Shown here in pieces: positions 26,281-34,376 of a DNA stretch of 64,000 nt. The notes under the pieces are model-generated. The model saw only the letters and a program-made list of their open reading frames with translations. It was not told the origin of the DNA and did no database searches. Both the position numbers and the translations under genes were made by a program. The stretch comes from GH45 sp046704385 (GTDB lineage Bacteria; Bacteroidota; Bacteroidia; Bacteroidales; SZUA-534): positions 1 to 64,000 of the forward strand of contig JBJKSB010000021.1 of assembly GCA_046704385.1 (NCBI GenBank), written 5' to 3'. Every line of letters starts with the position of its first letter. The first letter of the stretch is position 1.

Positions 26281-27063
26281 CTATTCTATCTTTTGAATAC
26301 TTATTTTATTGTCGCTACTGGCATAAATGCGTTTATTATAGTAATAAACTATACTATTTTGGAAAGCCACAGGCACTTTTTTTTCAATTTCGGAGTTTAA
26401 AACCGGATTATAAATCCATAAATTTTGGTTTTTATTATAATTCAGTTGGCCTGATATCATTTTAATGTTTTTTGCATCCTTTAGGTGGATGGTAGTCAGA
26501 TAGGAACAAAACTGATCAAAAACGAGTACTCTATCTCCTGCACCTAAATATACTTTTTGATTATACTCCCTGATAAAGTCAATTTCATTTCCTTCGGTTA
26601 AATCCAGCAAATTTTGTGTTTCATTCACTTTTTCATTTTTTGAATTATACAATTGAAGGGTTTGTGTTTCCATGCAAAAAATCCAGTAACCTCCAAGAGA
26701 AGAACCACCAGCCATCCAGGCTTCGGTTCCGGTAATTTCAAAAAAATCAATCGGGTCTTTTATAGGAGTGAAAAACTGGTTTAAGAAAACAATAACATTG
26801 CTTTCGCGATAGAACACCATTACTCTTAAAGGATTGGTTACATCAACACTGGTGATTACTCCGTTTATCCTGTTTGAGTACCTTACATCCATTATGCCTT
26901 TAGAGTTGTAACGTTTCATCTCAAACCCGGAAACCGTGTAAAGGTTTTCAATATTATCAATTTCAATAAAGTCGGATGCTGTATTTATCTCGATTAACGG
27001 TTGTGCATTCATTATAAAATGTAACTGAAGTAGAAATATACTAAATATAATTACACGAATCAT
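26281..27063 (-). CDS. Exported hypothetical protein, beta-propeller-like
   Basis: A 260-residue protein with a Sec signal peptide (to about residue 20, ending MNAQ). The mature part is built of short beta strands with repeated hydrophobic-aromatic patterns (for example YSNRINGVITSVDV, RVLVFDQF), like blades of a degenerate propeller. No catalytic motif is seen. It is transcribed with the HAD phosphatase gene downstream and lies 46 bases after the GH3 gene on the same strand. No function can be given. Confidence 0.7.
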   Translation of the reverse strand: MIRVIIFSIFLLQLHFIMNAQPLIEINTASDFIEIDNIENLYTVSGFEMKRYNSKGIMDVRYSNRINGVITSVDVTNPLRVMVFYRESNVIVFLNQFFTPIKDPIDFFEITGTEAWMAGGSSLGGYWIFCMETQTLQLYNSKNEKVNETQNLLDLTEGNEIDFIREYNQKVYLGAGDRVLVFDQFCSYLTTIHLKDAKNIKMISGQLNYNKNQNLWIYNPVLNSEIEKKVPVAFQNSIVYYYNKRIYASSDNKISIQKIE

Positions 27064-27109
27064 TTTTATGATTTTATGTACTAAAGAAATAATTTAATGA
27101 TTGAACAAA

Positions 27110-28621
27110 TTAACAAACCATGGTCATAATTTCCTCAAAAAATGTCCGGCTATTCGATAGCCGTGGTACTTTATGTTGCCCTCCTAATTTGCCTTTTGTT
27201 TCAAGCCACCTGTGGAAGGTGCCTTTGTCGACACTGATTATTTTTGGCATATTAAGGGTGTAATTATTGAACCTTTTGGCCTCGTAATCCGAATTTAAGG
27301 TTTTTAGCGCTTCATCAAGTATGTAGGCAAAATATTCAAGATTGTCGGGCTGTTTTTCAAACTCAATGAGCCATTCGTGTCCGCCCTGATGTTTTAAATC
27401 CATGTAAATGGGTGCTGCAGTGTATTCGTTTATCAAAGCACCTGTTTTTTGACAAGCAATTTTAAGAGCTTTTTCGGCATTATCCACAATCAACTCTTCA
27501 CCAAAAGCATTTATAAAATGGCGTGTGCGGCCGGTAATAACAAATTTATAGGGGTGTTTTTGAGTGAATTTTATTGTGTCGCCAATTACATAGCGCCATA
27601 AACCTCCGTTAGTGGTTATTACCATGGCGTAATTCTCCCCGGTTTTCACATCATTTAATGATATTATGGTTGGATTTTCATTTCCAAATTCGGTCATGGG
27701 AATAAATTCGTAAAAAATACCATAGTCAAGCATCAGCAGCATGGAAGGATCATGAGGATCATCCTGTATGCCAAAAAACCCTTCGGACGCATTGTAAGTT
27801 TCCAGGTAATGCATATTCTTTCCGGGGATTAATGCTTTAAACTGCGATTTGTAAGGGGCAAAATTTACTCCGCCGTGTATAAAAAGTTCGAGATTTGGCC
27901 AAACCTCCATTAAATTATTTTTTCCGGTAATATCAAGTATTCTCTTAATTAATACCAAAGTCCATGAAGGAACGCCGGATATGCTTGTTACATTTTCCTT
28001 GATAGTAGCCTGCGCCATTTGTTCCAGTTTTTCTTCCCAGTTATCCATTAATGCAATACTTGCTTTTGGGGTTCGCAAAAACTCGGCATAAAACGGCATG
28101 TTTTCAATTAAAATAGCTGAAAGGTCGCCAAAATAACTTTCATTCGTAAAATTATTGATTTTGTGACTTCCGCCAATAATCAGTCCTTTTCCTTTGAGAA
28201 CCCTGGTTTCTGGATAGATGTTCTCGTTAAAATACATTACATCTTTTCCGCCTCTGAAATGGCAATTATCCATAGCTTCCTGTGATACCGGAATGAATTT
28301 ACTTTTATCGTTGGTGGTACCGCTCGATTTGGCAAACCACCTTATTTCATCAGGCCAAAGTAAATCGCTCTCGCCATTCCGCAATCGCTCCACATAAGGT
28401 TTTATATCGTCGTATTCCTGCAAAGGCATGGCCGATTTAAAATCATCATAACAATTTATATCTTTAAAATTATGATGAATTCCCCATTCAGTATCCTGCG
28501 CCATGCGCAACAGATATTTTAACTGATCGTCCTGAACATTACCGGGATATTTCTGAAACAAATATATTTCATTCATCCGTTTTATAGTAATCCAGCTGAC
28601 AATTCCTTTTAATATGGGCAT
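27110..28621 (-). CDS. GH3-family acyl-adenylate-type enzyme
   Basis: A 503-residue protein of the GH3 family, named after plant auxin-amido synthetases but common in Bacteroidota. The ATP-binding motif is KSSGTTNDKSKF (residues 98-109). Other ANL-superfamily elements are YNASEGFFG and, near the C-terminal hinge, VITGRTRHFINAFGEEL. By family it would adenylate a carboxylic acid and transfer it to an amine or thiol; the bacterial substrates are unknown. It is probably the first gene of a three-gene minus-strand unit with the exported protein and the HAD phosphatase. Confidence 0.9.
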   Translation of the reverse strand: MPILKGIVSWITIKRMNEIYLFQKYPGNVQDDQLKYLLRMAQDTEWGIHHNFKDINCYDDFKSAMPLQEYDDIKPYVERLRNGESDLLWPDEIRWFAKSSGTTNDKSKFIPVSQEAMDNCHFRGGKDVMYFNENIYPETRVLKGKGLIIGGSHKINNFTNESYFGDLSAILIENMPFYAEFLRTPKASIALMDNWEEKLEQMAQATIKENVTSISGVPSWTLVLIKRILDITGKNNLMEVWPNLELFIHGGVNFAPYKSQFKALIPGKNMHYLETYNASEGFFGIQDDPHDPSMLLMLDYGIFYEFIPMTEFGNENPTIISLNDVKTGENYAMVITTNGGLWRYVIGDTIKFTQKHPYKFVITGRTRHFINAFGEELIVDNAEKALKIACQKTGALINEYTAAPIYMDLKHQGGHEWLIEFEKQPDNLEYFAYILDEALKTLNSDYEAKRFNNYTLNMPKIISVDKGTFHRWLETKGKLGGQHKVPRLSNSRTFFEEIMTMVC

Positions 28622-28874
28622 CTTAAAATAGAATTCAGGTTTATGTAAAGATAAATTTTTTACTTGAAATTTTAACCTGTTAAATACATTCTGGTTGATT
28701 CAAAAAATATTTTACAAACATGAAACACCTCCCTGATTTAATTATGTAAATAAAGCATCAATATGTAAAATTATTGTAATCAAAATATTAGCAAATCGAA
28801 AAATGGCAAACGAAACTACATTTTTACTTTATTGATATTTCACTATTTTTATAAAATTATTTTATTTTGAAAAT

Positions 28875-29408
28875 ATGGGAGCGAACGCATTCGACTTAAT
28901 CATAATTGTACTTTTTGCCTGGAGTGCTTATAAAGGATTTACCAAAGGTTTAATTTCCTCGGCAGCTTCATTAATTGCCCTTCTTTTAGGGGTTTGGGGC
29001 GCTGTTAAATTTTCGAGCATTACTGCCGGGTATTTAACTGGTGTTATTAATGTTGATGAAAAAGTTTTGGGTGTTATTGCTTTTGCTGTGACCTTTATTT
29101 TAATAGTTATTGCCGTACACTTTGTGGCCAAGGCCATTGAAGGTTTGGCGGAAGCCATTGCACTGGGAATTGTTAATAAGGTTTTTGGTGCAGCCTTCGG
29201 GGTACTTAAAATCGCATTGATTATTAGTGTGGTTTTGGTAATATTAAATGCCGCCAACCGTAATTTTGGATTTTTATCTCCTGAATTCAAACAAAAAAGT
29301 TTGTTTTACGAACCTGTGTCAAAGTTTGCACCGTCTATTTTTAATTATCTGAAATTCGATGATTTTAAAAAAGATGACAAAACTAATAGCGGGGGTCTCA
29401 CTATTTGA
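28875..29408 (+). CDS. CvpA family membrane protein
   Basis: A 177-residue inner-membrane protein with four hydrophobic helices. The N-terminal FDLIIIVLFAWSAYKGFTKGL pattern, slightly longer here, is the CvpA hallmark. The Gly/Ala-rich third helix and the polar C-terminal tail fit too. E. coli CvpA is needed for colicin V production; the general function in envelope homeostasis is unclear. It ends seven bases before the convergent kdsB. Confidence 0.85.
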   Translation: MGANAFDLIIIVLFAWSAYKGFTKGLISSAASLIALLLGVWGAVKFSSITAGYLTGVINVDEKVLGVIAFAVTFILIVIAVHFVAKAIEGLAEAIALGIVNKVFGAAFGVLKIALIISVVLVILNAANRNFGFLSPEFKQKSLFYEPVSKFAPSIFNYLKFDDFKKDDKTNSGGLTI

Positions 29409-29415
29409 GCCGGGC

Positions 29416-30165
29416 TTAATCTTTGAATAAAGTCTTTATCCTTTCAAGGTCTTCAGGGGTGTCAATCCCAACACTTTCTATTTCAGTTACTGATGTTTTT
29501 ATATTGTAACCATTCTCAAGCCAGCGAAGCTGTTCCAGCGATTCGGCTTTTTCCAATCCTGATTTAGGCAATTTACAAATATCATAAAGCACCTCTTTTC
29601 TGTATCCATACATTCCTATGTGCTGATAAAAATCTCGCTCGTTCATCCATTCGTCGGCTGAAAAACCCCGGACATAAGGGATGCGGCTCCGACTGAAATA
29701 AAGAGCGTCGTGGTTTTTACGGGTAACAACTTTTACCACGTTGGGATTATCCAGTAATGATTTGTCGGTAATTTTTTTTATCAGTGTAGCAATACCGGTT
29801 TCTTCCAGCGTAAAAAGATCGGTCAGTTGCTGAATTTGTACCGGATTAATAAAAGGCTCATCACCCTGAATATTTATAATTACATCTGCTTTAATATTTA
29901 GTTGCCTCTCAAATAATTCTACGGCCTCGGCACAACGATCAGTTCCGCTTTGGTGCGATTCAGCAGTCATCACAACATGGCCGCCAAATGACGTAACTGC
30001 ATCAAATATTCTTTGGTCATCAGTGGCAATACAAACATACTTTAACACTTTTGCAGCCTGCTCATAAACCCGCTGAATCATCAATTTGCCGTTAATGTTC
30101 ACCAAAGGTTTACCCGGAAACCGGGAGGATGCATATCGTGCCGGTATTATTCCAAAAACATTCAT
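29416..30165 (-). CDS. kdsB: 3-deoxy-manno-octulosonate cytidylyltransferase
   Basis: Activates KDO with CTP for lipopolysaccharide inner-core synthesis. The 249-residue length is standard. The nucleotide-binding IPARYASSRFPGKPL lies at residues 6-20, with NIQGDEPFI (metal-binding Asp) and YFSRSRIPY following. LPS synthesis fits an outer-membrane organism. A 60-base gap separates it from the upstream purine nucleoside phosphorylase gene on the same strand. Confidence 0.95.
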   Translation of the reverse strand: MNVFGIIPARYASSRFPGKPLVNINGKLMIQRVYEQAAKVLKYVCIATDDQRIFDAVTSFGGHVVMTAESHQSGTDRCAEAVELFERQLNIKADVIINIQGDEPFINPVQIQQLTDLFTLEETGIATLIKKITDKSLLDNPNVVKVVTRKNHDALYFSRSRIPYVRGFSADEWMNERDFYQHIGMYGYRKEVLYDICKLPKSGLEKAESLEQLRWLENGYNIKTSVTEIESVGIDTPEDLERIKTLFKD

Positions 30166-30225
30166 TATTAAAATTTTAAACCGAAAAACAGTTAAAAATT
30201 TTCCTTTTGTTATTTGATACCCTGA

Positions 30226-31041
30226 CTAGATCAATAACATCAGTTCTTTAATCAATAAAGTCATCATGGGTTCTGCCATTTCGGCAACATTTTGAACCTC
30301 CTCGTGTGTGGTGCCGGTACCTTCGTCGGCAGGCTTATCGGTATTGGTAATTACTGACATTCCAAAACATTTAATACCCATGTGGTTGGCTACAATTACT
30401 TCAGGAACAGTAGACATGCCGGTTGCATCGGCTCCCCATATCCGGAACATTTTATATTCGGCGGGAGTTTCGAGCGTTGGTCCGCTGCTTCCGATGTAAA
30501 CTCCTTCCTGCAAAGGAATATCATGTTTTTTTGCAATTTCTTTGGCTTTTGAAATCAGTTCGCGGCTGTAGGTTTTGCTCATATCGGGGAACCGGGGTCC
30601 CAAATCAGGATTGTTTTTTCCTACCAAAGGATTCACAGGGAAGTGGTTTATGTGATCGCGAATAACCATAATATCACCAGTATTAAACTCGGGGTTCATT
30701 CCACCTGCCGCATTGGAAACAAACAGGTATTGAATTCCCAGGTATTTCATAACCCTGATTGGAAAAGTAACCTGATCCATGGTGTAACCTTCGTAATAGT
30801 GGAACCGGCCCTGCATGGCCACAATTTTCTTGCATCCCAGGGTTCCGAATATTAATCGGCCTTTATGACCCTGAACGGTTGAAACCGGAAAATCAGGAAT
30901 ATCTTTATAAGCGATAATTTTATCAGCTTCAATTTTTTCACCTAAACCACCTAAACCACTGCCTAATACTATACCTACCTCGGGCTTATAATTCAGCCCT
31001 TCTAACAAAAAATCGGCTGTTGTTTTAAATTTGTCAATCAT
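30226..31041 (-). CDS. Purine nucleoside phosphorylase (trimeric type)
   Basis: Splits purine nucleosides with phosphate to a base and ribose-1-phosphate in salvage. The 271 residues fit the PNP-I family. The phosphate-binding GSGLGGLG lies near residue 27. QGHKGRLIFG and MQGRFHYYEGY are the conserved loops. The base-binding region contains LETPAEYKMFR and SVITN. Probably acts on inosine and guanosine. Confidence 0.93.
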   Translation of the reverse strand: MIDKFKTTADFLLEGLNYKPEVGIVLGSGLGGLGEKIEADKIIAYKDIPDFPVSTVQGHKGRLIFGTLGCKKIVAMQGRFHYYEGYTMDQVTFPIRVMKYLGIQYLFVSNAAGGMNPEFNTGDIMVIRDHINHFPVNPLVGKNNPDLGPRFPDMSKTYSRELISKAKEIAKKHDIPLQEGVYIGSSGPTLETPAEYKMFRIWGADATGMSTVPEVIVANHMGIKCFGMSVITNTDKPADEGTGTTHEEVQNVAEMAEPMMTLLIKELMLLI

Positions 31042-31265
31042 TTTATAATTGTATTTAATATTATTCTTAAATTTTAAAAAAGCTTACTAAGGTAAAAATA
31101 ATTCTAGTTTTGAACCCATGATTTTTGCCCAAATACCAAAATAATAATACATCGCAATAAATATATTTTATTAACATAGAATCATTTTATTATCATTACT
31201 ATTTAATTAATTAAATTCCGTGGAATTAATTTTGAGTAAATTAAATATTACAAAAACGAATTAAT

Positions 31266-32930
31266 ATGCTTAAAGAAAACTATATAGTGATGCTTCAGGA
31301 TAGCATTCGTGAATTTTGGGATCACCCGGCCATGACCGATTATTTGGGCGAGAGGCATCTGACTTATGGTGAACTGGCCGAATCTATTTTCAGATTTCAT
31401 ATCATGTTTGACGAAAACGGGATAAAAAAGGGAGACAAAATTGCGGTTATAGGAAAAAATTCAACAAACTGGTCAGTGGTTTTCTTGGCTACCATTAGTT
31501 ACGGAGCAGTTATTGTACCCATTTTGCCCGATTTTAAACCAAATAATGTACACCACATTGTTAATCATTCTGAATCAAAAGTATTATTTACTCATAATGA
31601 TAAATGGGATGACCTGGAAGAAAGCAGTATGCCTGAATTACGGGCTGTTTTTTCACTTAATGATTTTGAGTTGTTATACCAGGGCACTCATGAGGCTTTA
31701 TACAAATCATACTCGAAACTCGATAATTTATTTAAGGAAAAATTCCCCAATGGTTTAGGTCCTGAGCAAGTTGTTTTTAAGCCGGTTGGCAATACTGATC
31801 TGATGGTGTTGAATTATACTTCGGGCACCACCGGGTTCAGCAAAGGCGTAATGCTCTCGTGCAATAATTTGACGGGAAATGTTTTGTTTGCCAAAATAAA
31901 TCTGAATGTGGGAAATGGTGATACCAGTGTGGCATTTTTACCTATGGCTCATGTTTATGGCATGGCTTTCGATTTATTGTATCCGATTATCACAGGCGCC
32001 CATGTACATTTTGTGGGAAAAACCCCCTCGCCAAAAGTTTTAATTGAGGCGTTTCATTCCATAAAACCCAAAAACGTATTTTCAGTTCCTCTAATTCTCG
32101 AAAAAATATATAAGAACCAACTTTTACCTGTATTAAATAAAAGGAGTATGAAAGTGTTGACAAGTATTCCGATTATCGACAACAAAATTTATGAGCAGAT
32201 AAAAAAGAAGTTGCTGGCTGTTTTTGGTGAGAATTTTTATCAGATAGTTATCGGTGGAGCAGCTTTAAATAAGGAAGTTGAGGATTTTCTTCGGAAAATA
32301 AAATTCCCGTTTACCGTAGGTTATGGCATGACCGAATGCGGACCTTTAATCAGTTACGATCATTTTTTTGATTTGCGTAATTACTCGTGTGGACAGGTTC
32401 TGGAAGGATTTATGGAAGCCCGCATTGAGTCGGCTGATCCTGCAAATGTACCCGGTGAAGTAGTGGTCCGTGGTGAAAATGTAATGATGGGTTATTATAA
32501 GAATCCGGAGGCAACCGTTGAGGTTATGAAAGATGGCTGGTTATATACCGGTGATATGGGCGTAATGGATAGTGAAAACCGGTTATATCTGAAAGGGCGA
32601 AGTAAAAATATGATTCTTGGCCCCAGCGGACAAAATATTTATCCTGAAGAGATTGAAGACAAACTGAATAATATGCCATTTGTTGCCGAATCGCTGGTGC
32701 TTGAAAACAACCACAAGGTGGTGGCGCTGGTTTATCCTGATTGGACATCGGCTGATGAAGTGAACCTGGGGCAAACCGAACTGGAAACTATTATGGAGGA
32801 AAACCGGCAGGCTTTGAATAAGGAACTTGAATCGTATCAGGCAATTACGCGGATTAAGTTATATCCCACTGAATTTGAGAAAACACCTAAAAGAAGTATT
32901 AAGCGATTCCTGTATAAGTTTGACGAATGA
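31266..32930 (+). CDS. AMP-binding acyl-CoA synthetase
   Basis: A 554-residue ANL-superfamily ligase, most similar in layout to long-chain fatty acid CoA ligases. The P-loop-like motif is LNYTSGTTGFSKG (near residues 180-192). The adenylate motif is GYGMTECGPLIS, and the hinge is GWLYTGDMGVMDSENRLYLKGRSKNMI, which is split by no gap. The catalytic lysine is in the C-terminal TPKRSIKRFL. It would activate a fatty acid to acyl-AMP and then acyl-CoA. The upstream region 31227-31234 has TAATTTTG, which matches the -7 element of Bacteroidota promoters, but no good -33 partner is visible. Confidence 0.9.
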   Translation: MLKENYIVMLQDSIREFWDHPAMTDYLGERHLTYGELAESIFRFHIMFDENGIKKGDKIAVIGKNSTNWSVVFLATISYGAVIVPILPDFKPNNVHHIVNHSESKVLFTHNDKWDDLEESSMPELRAVFSLNDFELLYQGTHEALYKSYSKLDNLFKEKFPNGLGPEQVVFKPVGNTDLMVLNYTSGTTGFSKGVMLSCNNLTGNVLFAKINLNVGNGDTSVAFLPMAHVYGMAFDLLYPIITGAHVHFVGKTPSPKVLIEAFHSIKPKNVFSVPLILEKIYKNQLLPVLNKRSMKVLTSIPIIDNKIYEQIKKKLLAVFGENFYQIVIGGAALNKEVEDFLRKIKFPFTVGYGMTECGPLISYDHFFDLRNYSCGQVLEGFMEARIESADPANVPGEVVVRGENVMMGYYKNPEATVEVMKDGWLYTGDMGVMDSENRLYLKGRSKNMILGPSGQNIYPEEIEDKLNNMPFVAESLVLENNHKVVALVYPDWTSADEVNLGQTELETIMEENRQALNKELESYQAITRIKLYPTEFEKTPKRSIKRFLYKFDE

Positions 32931-33013
32931 TGCCTGGGAAAAAGTGCACGAAATTTGAAGTGAATGGCATTCGTAAAAAATAAATTAATTAGTTTTGGAG
33001 CCTGTTTTCAAAT

Positions 33014-33775
33014 ATGCGACACTTAATTAGTTTCATAATATTAATTCTGGCCACTCTGGGGCTAAAGGCGCAGTTCTCGGTTGGGTTCCGTGCCGGTTAC
33101 GGGAGTCATGGTATCCATTTGGAACCCCCGCAACTTGAAAAATTCCAGGTGCCGTATTTCCTTCCAAATGCTGGTTTGGTGATTATTTATAATAATACCA
33201 ATAATGCGGGTTTACAGATGGAATTTAATTATGCCCCAAAAGGCTGGATGGAAAAAGATACTACGCTAAAAACCAGGAATTTGTATGCTGAAAAGGGAGA
33301 CACCATAACCAGTACTCCCTATTTTAAACGGACCATAAATTATTTGGAAGTACCTTTTTTTAGTCATTGGGAGGCCGGGTATGGGCCAGTCCGAATTGTG
33401 ATATTTGCTGGGCCATATTTAGCATTGAAGCTTAGTGAGACATATGAATCCGACCATTTTTCACATTTGTGGTACGATGGTAGCAACTACAATCAATACG
33501 ATCAAAAGGCCAAACAAATTGACTTTGGAATTAAGGCAGGCTTGGGATTAAGATATAATATAAACCGTCATTTTGCCATTTACATTGATGCCCGATACGA
33601 TGCAGAAATTGCCGGCGGGCGTGATATTTTTATCAACCGGCCAGATGGTATCCGGGCAAGCCGCTTAAAGGAAATTGGCGGAACCTTCGGAATACTTTGG
33701 CACATAATTCCACAAAAGGAAAAGAAAGCGGTTGAAGGATACCAGCCTAAGGAAAATCTTTACGGAGATGATTAG
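33014..33775 (+). CDS. Outer-membrane beta-barrel protein (PorT/OmpW-like)
   Basis: A 253-residue exported protein with a signal peptide ending LKAQ (about residue 19) and a mature part of alternating hydrophobic strands typical of eight-stranded barrels: SVGFRAGYGS, LQMEFNYAPKG, YLEVPFFSHW, FGIKAGLGLRY and FAIYIDARYD. The YLEVPF and GLGLRY motifs are those of the porin-family outer membrane beta-barrel group in Bacteroidota (PF13568-type). The function is unknown. It follows the acyl-CoA synthetase gene by 83 bases. Confidence 0.8.
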   Translation: MRHLISFIILILATLGLKAQFSVGFRAGYGSHGIHLEPPQLEKFQVPYFLPNAGLVIIYNNTNNAGLQMEFNYAPKGWMEKDTTLKTRNLYAEKGDTITSTPYFKRTINYLEVPFFSHWEAGYGPVRIVIFAGPYLALKLSETYESDHFSHLWYDGSNYNQYDQKAKQIDFGIKAGLGLRYNINRHFAIYIDARYDAEIAGGRDIFINRPDGIRASRLKEIGGTFGILWHIIPQKEKKAVEGYQPKENLYGDD

Positions 33776-33892
33776 AATTTAGATTTAAGAATCAAGATTT
33801 GAGACACAAGGCTTAAAAATTTATTGTGAAATCTTTTACTCCACCGTAAATATCAAGTGATCCATCCGTTATTCCGTAACGAACCAAAATAC

Positions 33893-33930
33893 AAAAGCCC
33901 AATTATCAATGATAATCAGGCTTTTTATTT
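33893..33930. terminator. Extended hairpin terminator between barrel gene and tRNA-Phe
   Basis: Nested arms AAAAGCC/GGCTTTT and ATTATC/GATAAT with a three-base loop, followed on the plus strand by a T-rich run. It can end the plus-strand barrel transcript and also lies just beyond the 3' end of minus-strand tRNA-Phe. Confidence 0.75.
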
Positions 33931-33938
33931 TTTTGCTG

Positions 33939-34011
<73 letters not shown>

Positions 34012-34181
34012 AGCATTGCTTAAGAGCGATGCAAAAGTAACTAAAAAAGTTTTTCTGCCAAACAAATTTACAAAAATTTCTGTTTTTTAGAGTACCCCAC
34101 TGATAGCAAGGGATGTGCGCCTTTTTAGTAACTTGTTAACATCTCGATTACAACATAATTATCAGTTTTGCATATATTAAT

Positions 34182-34189
34182 TAGATTTG
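34182..34189 (+). promoter_or_regulatory. Candidate -7 promoter element
   Basis: TAGATTTG matches the Bacteroidota TAnnTTTG element. A TTTG lies at 34167-34170, closer than the usual 19-21 bases, so only the -7 part is convincing. It would start transcription a few bases before the structured region at 34194. Confidence 0.4.
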
Positions 34190-34193
34190 TAGT

Positions 34194-34350
34194 CCGAAAA
34201 AACTAGTAGAATTAAAGTGACTCACTAGAAAGCGACAATAACGAGGCTTGCGAAGCCAGTAAAAACGCTGTTTAACATGTGTAAACGACTATTTTGCTGG
34301 CAAGCGTAACAGCCTGCCCCGATTATTTCTGGGAAGTTATGGGCGCTTTA
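34194..34350 (+). ncRNA. Candidate structured RNA or leader upstream of mutS
   Basis: A gene-free stretch with dense complementarity. A closing stem pairs AAAGCG (34229-34234) with CGCTTT (34344-34349). It is extended past an ACA/GGG internal loop by ATAAC (34238-34242) with GTTAT (34336-34340). Inside lie a GGCTT/AAGCC hairpin (34245-34257), a GTTTA/TAAAC hairpin (34270-34286) and an AGTAAAA/TTTTGCT helix enclosing it. Alternative pairings compete: GCTTGC (34246) with GCAAGC (34300), and GCTGTT (34267) with AACAGC (34308). A small CTAGT/ACTAG hairpin precedes it (34204-34228). It ends 27 bases before the mutS GTG start. It resembles no RNA family I recognise. It could be a small RNA or a regulatory leader. 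Confidence 0.4.
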
Positions 34351-34376
34351 TATGAATTACTAAAACTTATGTAATT

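Noticed and set aside
34194..34350. Cobalamin riboswitch, tmRNA, SRP RNA or RNase P as identity of the RNA before mutS
   Set aside because: The conserved cores of these RNAs (B12 box, tmRNA ends, GNAR-type SRP loop, RNase P CR motifs) are not found; only isolated words such as AACAGCC resemble them.
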